Assembly: GCA_033439765.1 (NCBI GenBank)
Contig: JAULSN010000006.1
Span: 806,001-870,000, forward strand
DNA length: 64,000 nucleotides
Source: Lasiosphaeria ovina
Taxonomy: Eukaryota; Ascomycota; Sordariomycetes; Sordariales; Lasiosphaeriaceae
Direction of reading: 5' to 3'
The notes under the pieces are model-generated. The model saw only the letters and a list, made by a program, of their open reading frames with translations, made no database searches and was not told where the DNA came from. This document shows positions 33,433 through 46,442 of this stretch, piece after piece. The translations under genes were made by a program, and so were the position numbers. Within the stretch, counting starts at the first letter, position 1, and each line of letters starts with the position of its first letter.

Positions 33433-35499
33433 TTAAGCTTTACGGCGCGGAATATGGCGGAGCTCGGGGTGGTCGACGGCTTCGGTATCGGTCTTAAGAC
33501 GGGGGTGGGTGCGATGTGCGGAATGCGGAATGCGGAATGCGGAATGCGCCTGAATGTTTCTCTCTCTAACGCAAGGTACGTATTCGTGTGTTTTTTTCTT
33601 GTCAGAATCAGAATCGAGATCATCGCGTTCTGGTCTTTTGCGGGACGACCCGCCAAAATGTCCCGTTTCCAAGGACCAATTAGAGGCCCTGTCATTTACT
33701 TAGTGCGCTAGTTTGTGGAGCTTCCCCTGTCCGTACTGGCTTAATGCTTATCACAGCTGGGCAAGCCAACCTAAAATCTGGGCATGAGGGTCTAGACTTC
33801 ACTCTAGGTTGCCACTGGAAAGGACTCGTCACGTCTTCGAGAAGCGCAACAAGGTATTTATTTTCGAGTTAAAAAGAAAAGACTGTGTTTTCCAGTGTGG
33901 TGATGACCGTATTTTGCATTTTGCTTTGCGCACGCTTTATTTGATAAGTGCATCCGGTTCGTTTCGGGCCACTTCGCGACTTAGCCTTGGCCATTCAGGA
34001 TTCAGATGTATCCGCATCCATGCTGGATCGCGATTAGCAACAGCGATTTACCGTCACCTGACTGTATTTGCCCCGGACACGACAAGATCCACAACAAGGG
34101 TCGGAAAGTTGCCGGGATCCCCGACAGCTCGACGTTTTTTCTTAGCCCTGTTGGGTTGCAATACGGGATTGTGATGTCGTCAAAAGGGGAAAGATGACGG
34201 GAACCTGGAGAATGAAAAGGAATTGCATTGCCAATGGTCGAGATAATAGCATCAGGTGTCAAGATCGAATGGGCACCCGCGGTCATAGCCTCTAAATCCT
34301 CGGCACAGGGCAGGAAATTGAGAGACAAGGCAAGGCCAGGGACGGAGCCCGAAGGCTGCCAGCGGTAGTGTGTTTGCCAGCCAAGGCACGTCAGTTAAGG
34401 TATGTGATAGTGTGTGACGAAACGCATCCGAATCCGCCATGCAATCACCGAGTCCCAGACGGCCGGAACCGAGATGGAGGGACCGTAATCGTGGAATACC
34501 TGTAGCCACCTAGCGCCTTCCGCCCTTTCCCCTTTCCCCTTGGCGGGCCCGTAGCTCCTTCCGTGGCCGAGTTCTCGAGGTGGAAGAGAAAGACCGCTCC
34601 TTCTCAACCTCCATGTCTCCATGCCTGCCCGAAGTGGCTTCGGGCACGGATGGCATGCATGTTAAGCCAGGCGTACCTGCCCTACGTGCTAGGTGCCTCT
34701 CTTGTCTATTAATCCCGTCATATTTGGCTGCTCTGCCTGCTCTCGGACCTTCTGCTTCCAGTTGCTGCTTACCGCTTGCCCGTCTGGAGTCTGCCCGGAC
34801 AGAAATCTGCCTCCCATCACCCACCATTTCAAATTCATTATATCCTGGGTTTCTGGCAAGGTGGCCGTGATCCACGCTCCATAAATCTTCAACAAGTCAG
34901 CGGGCCCTATTTTCTGCCGCGACAGCACGCCCTCTTCCACGGCAGCGTCACGGTCGATGTCGGCGGTGGGGGACAGGGTTGGGGGTTTGGGTTTTTGGGG
35001 CAAACATCAACGACGATCTAAGTAGGAGCCATGGGGGCCAAAAAAAATCGAATCGGGATGTTGCTATAATCACACAAAGCGAACAACGAGCAACAAGCAA
35101 CCCGCGTCAGAAAAGCCATATGGTACCTTATCTATGATCGTCATCGTCATCATCATAGCTCATTAAGCTGGCAGTTAATATCCAAAACACCTCGCCATGC
35201 AGCTGCCAAGCCTACTGAAAAAGCAACGCAAAACGCACACGCACACACGGACTACGCACCCAAATACGCACACGAGAGCTTGCGGCAGAACTATCCTCGT
35301 CAATGCCGAGCCCGTTTTCTCGAATCCCCAGAGCGCCCCCCCTTTCCCCCACTATGGCCGCCCTTGTGACTAACGTCGTGTCGATGGTGTCTGCTGCTGC
35401 TGGTGCCAGGTTTACGGCCAATGCAGACGTAACTAATATCACAAGCCGTCAGCCGACTGTCGGGAGAGCCTTCGCCAATCTACATGCAAGAGGGCCCGC
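33433..35499. other. 2-kb spacer between AIM41 and the methyltransferase
   Basis: The first 250 bp should be the AIM41 promoter, with CCAAT at about 33675. The rest holds short conflicting frames. One minus frame at 34689-35003 reads rather protein-like (ADLLKIYGAWITATLPE) but starts at TTG right after an in-frame stop. No supported gene. Confidence 0.45.
33517..33549. repeat. 7-bp tandem repeat (TGCGGAA), four copies
   Basis: Four head-to-tail copies of a heptamer about 100 bp upstream of the AIM41 start, probably in its promoter or 5' leader. Confidence 0.85.
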
Positions 35500-37220
35500 T
35501 CACACTGGAAAGTATGCCTGCCGAGGTGACGACCTGCGTTAGCAGATGACCTACAGCAAGCACGAGCACACGGGAGAAGCATTGCATGACGAGAGGACTT
35601 CTCTTTCTCGAGCACCGGCGCCCAATGCTTAACGCTTTCTGCCCGATATCTGCTCCTACCTTAAAACCAGGATTATCAGCCTCGCTGCGGGCCTGCGCCA
35701 CCAGAAGCTGGACGTCGGCGATCGTCATGCTAGGCCCACAGTTAACGTCCCGGTCTCGACGACGACTTGAATCCGCAGCTTTCCACTCACCCAAGACGCT
35801 GTGTAAAGGGGTACACGGCAAGCGATGACAAGAGCCGGTGGACGTTTGGACGATTCGCCTCTCCGAGAGCGTTGCTTTGTGGATCTGTTGGAGCTTCAGC
35901 CACCCGAGTCCCTTGCCTTGGAAAACTTCTCAAGCTCTCGGTTTCCTACCGTTAGACCACCCGCTCAGGGGCAGAGTCAACAGCCGCGACTCGACCTCGA
36001 CAAATCCTGCTTGCGTCATCCAGTTTTGCAGGCGCAGCGGCGCTCTGGGATCCTTGTAGGGCTGCATGCTCTGCATATAGCTTTGGGACCACACCTGGAG
36101 AGCGTGGTCTTCGTATGCAAATCAGCACTCGAAACAATCAACGCCACACAAAGATGCTGCAGACTTACTCTCAGTCAAGGTCCCATTATCAGACTGAACG
36201 TTGGCGTATAGTTCCACCATCTGACACCACCCTCCCGGACGAAGAACTCGCAGAATGTCGGTCATATAACTCTGCCACCTGTTCGCATGGATGCCGCCTG
36301 CCATCATTCTGCTCTGCACCAGGTCGAAATAATTCGAGGCGAAGGTGAATCTGGACTTCGGTCAGCGTAGCCAGATTGCTGGCATTCAGAGCTGGGCTGT
36401 CTCACGGACTGTTTAGATCGTCCACTTGGAGATCGAGGTTAGGGGGGAGGCCGTCCACCGTTGGGTACGGGTATACGTCGATTCCGATGACCTGGATGGT
36501 GTACAGAATGTCAGCGGGTGAAATGACAACCATACACAGACACAGAGCATGGTCAACGGTCGTTCCCTGACGAAGAAGCCGCGCTCCGTCATTCCGGTTA
36601 TCACCCCTCCTCTAGAACAGGGTGTCGCCCCTGACTCGGGACCAGAGGCTGTTTCCGGTACTCTCTCGCTCGGTTCGATTCGTATCGAGGGGGGGCGTCT
36701 GCGCTCAAGGTGTCACATCAAGACAGCTTGGGGTTGTTGCTCGCCAGGCTGGCCCCTAGAATGCTGATGGAAGACACGAGAGAGAGACAGGACTACAGAC
36801 CTCGCATTCCGGATGCTGCTCTGCAACCTCCAAGGCCCACGAACCAGATCCGGAGCCGCATTCTAAAATTCTCCGTGGACGTGGGATCGGAGGGAAAATC
36901 AGTCTATTATCGAACATCAGGTTGAAAACCTCGTGCATATATTGGAGGCGCTCGACTTCGTCCTAGTTTGACGGCACGGGGGTGGTTACCATGATGGGAA
37001 CGACTTGGACTAGCGGACCGAAAGCTACTTACGTCGTCCACCGGGGCGAAGTAGACGCCATTTTCTACAGCATAGCGCTGGAATTCCCTGTTGTGGTGTA
37101 CGACAACCTCACGATATGTGTTGTCGACGGGAATAGTCTGGGAGTCGCTATACTCGGCTTAGTACTCTCTATTTGGGCGCGGTCTTGGAGCCTGACGGGG
37201 TTAAAATACTCTTCGTCCAT
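35500..37220 (-). CDS. SAM-dependent methyltransferase, multi-exon (first exon uncertain)
   Basis: No long open frame exists here. Joining minus-strand exons with GT..AG borders gives a continuous protein: (?)-37152 to 37033, 36962-36801, 36491-36406, 36350-36169, 36108-35950, 35884-35791, 35729-35660 and 35517-35500, 297 codons including the stop. Motif I is ILECGSGSGSWALEVAEQHP (exon 36962-36801), followed by VIGIDVYPYP. Further on come FASNYFDLVQSRMMAGG and DILRVLRPGGWCQMVEL, the class I Rossmann methyltransferase pattern seen in the LaeA/TAM-type fungal family. The C-terminus ends NPGFKAYFPV. The start is unresolved: an ATG at 37220 (MDEEYFNP) could join through a 44-nt intron, which is very short, or an exon further upstream may exist. 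Substrate unknown; no biosynthetic genes lie nearby. Confidence 0.8.
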
Positions 37221-40200
37221 GTGGCACTGCAAGTGTCTTGTTGAAATGGTCTGCGAATATGGTATAGGAAATACCTTGAACACGACAATGCAAAGATGGT
37301 GGGAAAAGAAGTCAAGACTTTTGCAGCCAGAGTCACGGGTGCTAGAAAGATTAAGGTCGGGGACCTGGGACCAAACATCGTGATGGCGTTCACGGGCGTT
37401 AGGTGGGCTTCAGGGCGTGGGCGGAATATCTCTTAACCCCTTGCTCCTCGGACGGGCTTCAGTGAACAGTGTCGGACCGGCTGCCATTTCTTTCTCTATG
37501 CGGCATCCGGGCCTGGCACACTGGTAAAATGAGAAAAGCCTGGTCTGTGGATACTCTTCCAGTCTCTCCGACCCAGATAATTCAGTCTGGGCCCCGCTGG
37601 AACCCTGCGCGCCACGATGTCGTTGTCGATCATAGTCGACTTTGCTGGCGCATTGTCCCCGTCGTATATGGGGGACAACAGCACCCTCTCAGCCAATGTC
37701 TCCTTCCTAGGTAAATCTCAGCAATACCTGGCGGGGGAGACATTTGCCATCCACCCCTAGCCCGCAGTGCAGCAGTTTGGCTCCAAGCACGTATGTATTG
37801 GTCGCTACACCGCTTGGCTCAGGACGGGCTGACCTCGACTACGTGGACGGCCCCACGCATTGGAGTGCGACTTGTTACAAGCATCGGCAGAGGGAAAGTG
37901 TGTGTGGCTTTAGGTGTTTCACGCTCGACAAACACTGGGACTCACTGCACCACCCTCTGTTAATCGGGACACACGTCTCCCCTCGTGGCCCCCCTCCCTC
38001 GTCCCCTCGTCCCCTCTCCCCGGCGTGGCGGGCCTCTCTCGGCGGTCCCAGCATGGCTCTGCTAGCTCCGGTTGAAAGGCGCTGATATTATTTTGATTGG
38101 AGACGCGGGGGGTGTTTCGAGTGGCTGCTTGACGTGTCTCTTCGTCGACCCAGGGCTGGGAAGCTAGGACACTCTTAGCCTGATGCAGCACGCCCAAACC
38201 CACGAGTGGATGTACTGTATGTACGGGATGTGAGGTAATCCTGGGAGCTCTGCGGGCCTGCGGTGGTCTTGTTGTCAGCGGGCGATCCAACCGGCCACCG
38301 GCTTCCCTTTCGACACAACCGAAGCACGAATGGGAACCGTTGCGGGCTTACTGCGCCGCCATTCCTATAATATAATGCTAGCCCCCATAACGACACTCGC
38401 ATATGACCCGTCAATAACGGACTAGAGGATCAAAACAAGCAAGAGAAAACCGGGTCGTCGGGCGACGTGAACCTCTCAGACACCCGGCGCGACGTCCATT
38501 CAAAACCGAATGCACGGCTTCACCACGTCCTACCAACGGGAGAAGAGGGACTTTTCTCGTTTGGTAAAACCACGCAGTACCGTACATACACTCCCGGGCG
38601 AATCCCAACGTCAAGCAAGGGTCAACCTGTGTTGCAAAAGCTGTAGCGGTTCGAACGCCGAGGGGAGCGGGAATGAGGAGAATCCCAAGGACATGGACCT
38701 GGGATCGCAGAGAGGGTTAAAGCCCACCGCGGCCCCGCCAGGACGGTGCCGCCGTTGGAACACGTTTACACAAGAGTCGGGATTAAGAAGGAGAATGGAA
38801 GGATTTGGAAATTATGGAAAAATTTCCCGGCCTCTCCTGTTACGTAGCTAGCGAACGCTACATGGGCCGGCACCAACACTCCCTGTCACATCACGGATAT
38901 GTCGCCGTCACATCACGCCCTCTTCTGGAAGTCCAACTGTGGTACCGTCCTTGCCGGATGGTGGTCGCGACGGCTGGTGACGGGTAGAAGCCAATAATGC
39001 AATGCGTGGTTGCGAGGACAAATTTTGTCGATGTTTCGCTACCAAGGCGTCCAAAAGTGCGTTCCGTTAATGAGCTGCCTGAGTGAGCTGCGGGTATGGC
39101 AGCGAAGCAGCCGGCCCGGATTGCAGCAAGGGCCAAGGTACGTACCCTGCCTATCTGTCTCGGAGCGAGGCAGAACGAGTCTTGATGGCGCGAAGGCGCT
39201 TCTCCCGCCCCCCCTGCTCCCACCCTGTCGGTAAGTATGTACCACCCAAGTCACCAAGGTACCTCCTATCCAAGAGCTGTGCGTCAGTCGGAGCCGGAGA
39301 GGGAGGGAGGGCGGATAGCAAGGTACCCATGCCAGAACTACCTTCCATCCTACCTCCTACCTCCTACCTAACCTATCTTCTTCCTACAGTACATACATCG
39401 TAGCATCTAGGTATGTATGTACCTGCTCTCTCTGTCGGCAGCTGTTATGGGGCGGCCGCATGCACTAAAACTTCTGATGTGGAATTATTGCTCATGATTT
39501 CTGCAGCTATTACGGACATGTACTCTGCAGCCGATGTTCAGGCAGCCGGGGTGCTTGCTGGTCACGCTGCAACCATACATGGCAGGTATTCAACCGTTTG
39601 TCCGCAATACTAATACTGCGTAGAGGTCGAACCCCAGTGCCGGCGTGGATTCGAAAACCGAATACGTAACCGGTAATCTCTTCGACTATTACATGCCGCC
39701 GCACTGTTGCCATAGTGCCCCTGCTTCTTATCGAAATGAAGTCGGGAAGGTACCCCATGCCTAGGCTTACTATGTAGCAGAGAACAACAACATGGACCGG
39801 GGAGGTTTTTTTTTATTTTGCGCACCACTTTCACTCGGGGCGGGCGAGCGCACGAAGCAGCGGACGAAGCAGCTCGATAGTCGCGAAGGCCATTTCGGGT
39901 GGGTGGGACTCCAGAAGTGGTCGGAACCATGCAAGGCGCCACAAGGGCTGATAGGTATCCTCAGTGCTGGGACTGGGACGGGGCTCTCTGGCGACCCGAG
40001 GGGGCGGCTGCCTCGGGATGTCGTCCCCTTGCTGGCGCGTTGGGTTGCCGACCGACAATAACTTGCTACAAAGTTGCGCTGTGCCAGTACAGAACGCCCC
40101 CGCAGCTCCAGGGGAAGATTGTACATGATGTTGATGGTCTTGTTGGAGCCAGATGGGAGTCTGACGGCAGAGAGATGCATTATGCATTTTATTCATTTTG

Positions 40201-42961
40201 GACACGATGGCTACATACATAGCAGGTAAAGGTAGGCAAGTATTGTCTGTCTTGCATGCTGCAAGCTACTCCGTACATACGCTGAACGACATTACAGACA
40301 AACGAGACCCGTCGGCCGACCCCCCCTTTATTTCCCGACCAGGCCGATTCTGGGACGATGAGCACGGCATGCACAGAAGGACGGGCGGGGCAGCAGGGGA
40401 AGACCCGCCCGAACAAGGGTCTGTTTTGCGTGCTCGGCGGGATTGTCGACATCGACAAGGGCTCACCACCGCCTCGGGACAGGGAAGTACTTCATACGTG
40501 TACTTTTCCCACACACCCACAAAACTTTCAGATCCGCTCACTGCCTCCCTGCAGCCCGACCTTTCTGGAGATTGTCCAGCTCTCGCCCAGTCGCGGGCGC
40601 AAACGAGGACTCGACGAGACACGAGATGGTCGGCCGACTTTCCGTAACCAGCAACGTCCTACCACCGAAACCCTCCCTCATCAGACCGGTTCAGGATAGC
40701 CAGCGAGCCAGCCATTCGCCCGTCCTGTTTCTGATGATGCTATTATGATGCTGACCTACTACCTCTTGTCTGTAGGTCCAGGTCAGGGTCAGCTACATAC
40801 TTGATACTACATACATACCTTACTTAGCTTGGGTGCAACTACCTATTCCATGACACAGAGACTTTGATCATAGCTATTCGTATCCCGTGGCTCTTTCCAG
40901 GCTGGGACGCCCCAAAACAGTACTGCCCGCCCCATTGTCTGCCGCCAATGATGATTCTCTTTCCAACCCCTCCCCCCCTCCTTCCCCTCCCTCCTTTGCC
41001 AGTCAGTTACCAAATACCACCCTCCAGCCCTCCATCAGGAGGCGGACTGGACTTGGGGGGAGGTCAGAATCAAAATTCTGCTCATGCTCAGTGCTCGATC
41101 CCCCGACTCATGTCAACAAGCACCTGTCCCTTCCCTTCAACCTCGTCCCAGCACAACGGTTTGTGCGACATGACAGATAATGGAGAGTGATCGTTTTCGG
41201 CGACCTCGCTGGCCTTGGCGGTCCTGTTTCTCGGTCAGATGTCTCAGCAGATTGGGCCGGCCGCATATTGCACGGAGCAGTGAACACACGGATCCCTCTC
41301 ACTGCACCAACCTCCCGAGTAGCTGATCCCAGCCCACGACCCAAGACGCCAAATTATTACCACAGTACCTACAGTACTCAGTAGGTACATTTCTCCAACG
41401 GAAGAGGCGATGGGAGCCGAACAGGGCGGGCCTGATGGAGCAAGGCGCGTATTTCGTGCATCCCGTTAGGAGGCATCCCACCCGTGTCCACTGTCCATCA
41501 ACATGGTTAGACGACGGGTCGTGGCCGCGGCTTTCCACAACGGAGCTGGCGGGTGGTATATCCCGCGTTGGTAAGAACTGGAAAGGATGATAACCAGCCT
41601 GACTTTTCCTGCCTTTCCGACTTGAATGTTGGGCCCAACCTCGCCAACACAGGTAACCAACGTTTCGTTTTTTTCTTTCTTTCGACTTTCCTCTTTCGAC
41701 CTGCATCCTTCCCGTCTCGCTCTCCCCTGCATCTCGATTCTCCGAACTCTGAGCAAACAAGGCTGGGAAACGAGGACGACGGCCGGTTGAGATTGCCTAT
41801 GCAACTTGTATGCGTGTATGGAGCCACTACGGTGGTCATGAGGGTTTTTCTACTCGTTATCTATGACAATGACAGCCACCAGACAAAAGCCATCAGTAAA
41901 GTGCGGGGGACGTTTTGTCGTTTCATTTGTCCCTCCTTTTCTTCTTTTTCTTTTCTTTTTCTGCCTTTCCTGTTTCCTGGCTTGTGGGAAGGAAGCTACC
42001 CAACTAGTCTCTGTTCGTGGGCCTGCTTAAAACCCGTACCCAAGCTAGCCTATAGAGTCCGGCCAACCCACCGCGAAGGGGTGTCAGCAAATTCACATCC
42101 CATGTCAACCCAGTCGTGGTTTGCCAACCCTGTCCAGGTGGAAAACACGTAGGAGGCAAGACGAAAAAGCGAGTGATCTCGGGAGGAAGATATGGAAAAG
42201 AAATAAAACAAAGTGTAACGAGGAAAACGCATTCTAAGTCTGTATGCCCCAGTACTCGGTATTCATTCCGTCCTAACTCTAGACATCTGTCCGTACTTAC
42301 CTGTCTACCTGGCAGATACGTAAGGTAGGTAGGTAGGTGCCTTGCCTATCTCAGTTACCTTGGTCTCGGCCGCCGGACTGCCCCGTACTCTATGTTGTAC
42401 ATTACAGTACATTCTACCTACTACCTACCTAACCCTCCCGCATCCCACACAAACGGCCAATGTTACTTCCCGCGTGTTGATACTCTGCTCGCTGATTGCC
42501 ACTCCCCCACGTAACCCATTCTGGAAACGCTGAGACTCATATATACTAATACCAGTACTTATTCGTAACATATGATTATCACCGCCCCTTTTCTACATAC
42601 CTACGTAGCAAGCTGTTGCTTCTCTGTCTGTCTGTCTGTCTGTTTGAGCTGGATTTTGGAAACAAGCCAGACTGCGTTGCGTTATTCCCTTGGTAAATCA
42701 TGGAGATTTTCCCTCTCATGCCTGTGCTTGCTTGTGGTTGTGTGTTCTTCGCTTCCCTCGATCCGTTTCATGCAGAATACTCGTACCCCCTTCCCCACCA
42801 CCTCCCTTTACATCCTACCTACATACATACTACATACATATACACGGATATTATATGTTTGTGTGTGCTGCCTCGGTGGTGTAAATTTGACGCATTTTCC
42901 CCTTTCGAAAAGGAAAAAAAAATTTAAAAAATTTTATGTTCCCGCTCCTCGAGGCATGGGT

Positions 42962-42976
42962 CGTGTGCGTGCGTGC

Positions 42977-43024
<48 letters not shown>
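42962..43024. repeat. GT dinucleotide microsatellite
   Basis: About 60 bp of nearly pure GT, starting with GTGC variants. Confidence 0.95.
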
Positions 43025-43080
43025 ACTTTTCTTTTGGGTCTTTGTCAACGTTCTCACCCCCTCTCCGTCCTGTCCTCTCA

Positions 43081-43116
43081 CGCACACACACACACGCACG
43101 CACAAGCACACGCACA
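43081..43116. repeat. CA-rich microsatellite, inverted relative to the GT tract
   Basis: About 36 bp of CA/CGCA units, 56 bp after the GT tract. The two tracts are roughly complementary and could pair as an imperfect hairpin. Confidence 0.9.
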
Positions 43117-43680
43117 AATACTTTATACTTTATACGTTTGACGTCCACATGTATTGTATCTGTGTCCATTGAAGCGTCTGTATGACTACGGGATCATCTC
43201 CTATCCTATCTCTCCCCTCCTTGCTTCTCTGAATGCCACCCTCTCCTTCCTACACGTACCGCACGCGGCGAGTACAGAAGACATCATCAGCCAAGTAGAC
43301 CGGGGCCCTGGAGCATAGCGAAGAGAATGGCCGGGGCGGCTAGTCTAGGGTATCCGGTGCTCATCTTCCTGGGAGGTAGCTAGCTCAGGAAAGCTCTCTT
43401 TCCAAGACGGGGGGTATGCTCAGGGAGTAGCAAGGCACGGTCATATGGCTACCGCAAGAAAAGAGCGGAGTAGGAACAGTAGTATAACATAAGCACTATC
43501 CGCCTGCCTTCCCAGTCCCGCCCACCTGATGTCTTTTTTCCTCTTTCTGTAACCAATCACCCAGATTCTCCATGCACAACCTCTAATTATCTAATCTTTC
43601 TCTACACCCTTCCCCCTTCCGCCTCCTGTCCCACTCCTGCCACATCTAATACCAACCGACCCCTTCACCCCCGCCCCCAC

Positions 43681-46442
43681 CTAGCACCATGTGAAAACTG
43701 GATTCTTGCTCTTGACCGCCTCGAGACGCTCGACGATAACCTTGCGCTGGTTCCCTTCCATGCCCTCGGCGGCAGCATAGCCAAGGTCACCCTCGAGCTC
43801 GTCGTCGTCGCCCTCGCCGACGGCATAAGCGTAATCACTGCTATAGCGGTGGTGGCCGCCGTTACCGTTACTATTCCCGTAATACAGGTTGCTGTTGCGG
43901 CGGCCGGCATGGTTGGCAAACGAGAAGCGGCGTTGGTGCTCACGCTGGCGCTCGGGCGAGTACATATTAAGCGATCGAGCCGGGGGCCCGTGGCTTAGGG
44001 AGGTGTGTGCTAATGTGGGGCGTGTAGCGCCGCCACCGGGGTTGGTGGGCCGCTGCTGCTGCTGCTGCTGCTTCTGTCGCTCCACTTCGCTCGTATCGCG
44101 GTTGGTAACGGGGAGAGAGGAACTGACGCTGCCGTTGAGGAGGGGAGAGTGGCCGAGGGGCTCGCTGGGGACCGAGTGCGGCACCCCGTCAACGCCGGCA
44201 GCATCCGAGTCGGGCACCGGGATGATTCCCGAGGCTGATATCGAGGCCGACCCAGGAGTTGTCGCCATCTCGAAGCGCCCGGAGTGAGGCAGCTCAGAGG
44301 GCTGCTGGGGCGGAATGGATATGTTTAATATGTCAACATTTACCGTGGCCGAGGCGGCGCGGGCGGGACCCGGCGTAGAGTTAGTCGCGCCTATATCCAT
44401 CTCCTCCTCCTCGATGTCCTCGGCAACGAAGAGATCGGCCTCGGCGCGGCGGCGCATCTCCGAGCTCGTGAGCCTCATAGGCACGGCAATTGGCACGTCG
44501 ACCAGATCATCCCAGACACAGACCTTGGCGCGGCGCGTCAGCTCGAGTGGCCCGTGGTCGGCCATCTTGAGCGTCTCGACAACGTTCCATGCTTGTCCCT
44601 TCATGACGGCTATCTGCCGCGCAAACATGCGTTCCTGGAAGTCTGGGTCGATCTGGAACACACGCCGGAGCGCGAGCTGCGTCTGGCTCCACCAGTGCGT
44701 CGACGTCAGCAGTGGGAGAAAGTGGTCACGCGTCTTTTGCGAGAAGGGCCGCCCGATGAGGTCGACTGGGAGGAAAAGCCAGCCAAAGGGGAAACTGGAT
44801 AGAGGGTAAGAAGTCAGCACGCATAACCTGGTGAGCACTCAATGTCGTCTAGTGGCACTTCGAATAAACTCACCTTCTCCACGCGTCAGGGTGTTTCCAG
44901 GGCCACGACAGCGAGTTGTCAATGGCCCCTATTGTTATCTTCGGTTCACGAAAGCCGGACGATGGTAACGGCGACGTTGCGTCCATGGGCTGCTGCCTCC
45001 TATATGGGTACGAAGCCCGTGTCCGGCCGGGCTCTAGCTGCGACAAGTCGACAGGTCTCGGTCCTAGGTCGGATTCGTCTTCTGCCGCTGTGCCGTTCTG
45101 CTCCTCCATATTAAAGTGAACCGGTTCCGAGACAACAGATACCTGTTCCGTCTCCCAGTCCACCTTGATCATCCAATTATCCAGCCCTCTATCCGTGTTG
45201 CGCATGATGTAATCCAAAATCACGAGCTTCTCTAGCTCTTCTCTGAACGATTGCTTCAGTGTTGGCGTCCAGACAAAGTTACCAGGCCCCGGTGTAGATG
45301 ACCGCGGGCTGTCCTGTCCGTCGCCGCCCTCCACATCGTCGGCTGGCGCGCCCCTCGACGGCCGGCAGTTGTCTGCCCACCGCTTCTTGCGTTTCCTGTG
45401 GGGGTCGTTCGTCCGGAACCCAGACAGGTATTGGTCCGGCCATGGGTGCTCCCTCAGGAAGACGTTTGCGTCCTTGAAACCCTTGAGGAAGACCTGAAAG
45501 CTGCCCGGTTTTGCGGGCAGTGGCTTTTTGTTTCTTGAGAAGTTGTATCGCTCCCAGAAGGGGTAGTGGAAGGACTTTGACGAGAGGTTGACCACGTCGG
45601 TGTAGGGCACCATGTGGGTGCGGAGCTGGGCATCGAGAACATAGGCGGCAGCCTCGCTGACGTAGGAAAGATTAGGAATGAGGCTGTCATGGCAAGGACA
45701 GACACGGGTTAGCTAGGGGGTCATTTTAAACGGTAAACAACAGTAGAGGCGCAACGTACCAAGCCCTGCCGAAACAGCATGGGAACAGGTTTCTGTGGAT
45801 CCACTTATTCCACTTGGGGTTGCCGGCGGCGTAGGGCTCCTCGTCCTTGGGCTTGAAGACACCGATGACCTTTCCTTCGGGATTGCGGGCAAAGTAGCTG
45901 CCAGAGCTACCCTGGGCTATCATGCGCGGGTGGACGCCCTGCTGGATGGCGGATCTGACGCTGCCGACAATGACATCGAACTCGGCCCTGGTCATGTAGC
46001 CGGGCTCGGGTCGGGCGAGCATGTCAGCGGTGACGGGGCGCACGCCCTCTGGGGGCTGGAAGACGGAGTGGTGGATCTCGAGGCGCTCGTCATCATCGCC
46101 CGTCTTCTTGGCTCGGCCGCGCTTGAACTTGCTGGCAATCTCGTCGGCCCAGCGCTCGAGGCGAGCATTGATGGCCTTGAGGTCGACGCCCGAATTGCTG
46201 CGCAGACGGCGGCGGTGGCGCGAGGAGCGCGACATTCCGGGGACGGAGCTCGACGACATCTTGGGGCTGGTCATGCCCGAGTGGGGCCGCGGCTGCGAGA
46301 CGGGAGCAAAGCGCGGCGCCGACGCCGGCTGCAGCGACGCCGAGCTGTAGGCAAGCGGGTCATCATCGGAGTCGTCGCTGAGGAGGTCGTCGGCTTGGGC
46401 GAGGCGTTCGTAGCCTGTCGTGGCAGGCCTGGAGCGCGGCAT
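43681..46442 (-). CDS. LSB6: type II phosphatidylinositol 4-kinase
   Basis: Three exons: 45760-46442, 44874-45683 and 43681-44794, 2607 nt, 868 aa. The ATG at 46442 gives MPRSRPATTGYERL. The N-terminal 160 residues are acidic and Ser-rich. The kinase core begins with QGSSGSYFARN (about 176), then GVFKPKDEEPYAAGNPKW, then the Cys-rich palmitoylation-type segment FPCCFGRACL, whose last Cys codon is formed by splicing the first intron. The catalytic loop is DYIMRNTDRGLDNW (about 385-397), and [27 protein letters not shown] follows across intron 2. This is the PI4KII pattern: it phosphorylates phosphatidylinositol at the 4-position on vacuolar, endosomal and plasma membranes. A 300-residue low-complexity tail with a Gln run (from CTG repeats near 44053) extends beyond yeast Lsb6. 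Confidence 0.95.

Larger units (their letters stand above)
37221..43680. other. 6.5-kb gene-poor spacer
   Basis: This is the longest stretch without a supported gene. Many frames of 60-200 codons exist but conflict across strands and lack domains. The part from 39200 on is dense in CCTACC/GGTAGG motifs (39340-39425, 40750-40850, 41365-41395, 42300-42440, 42590-42610, 42815-42840). GT and CA microsatellites lie at 42962-43024 and 43081-43116. The last 0.5 kb should hold the 3' UTR of LSB6. Confidence 0.45.

Noticed and set aside
34689..35003. 104-codon minus frame with protein-like stretch ADLLKIYGAWITATLPE
   Set aside because: It starts at TTG directly after an in-frame stop, its only ATGs lie late, and no exon could be joined to it. 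It may be a remnant but is not supported.
38630..38670. tRNA B-box-like GGTTCGAAC
   Set aside because: The flanking bases do not form a T stem and no A box or acceptor stem pairs with it.
40198..42152. Several 100-200 codon frames in the 6.5-kb spacer
   Set aside because: They overlap on both strands, run through low-complexity C/T-rich sequence and lack features of any family.
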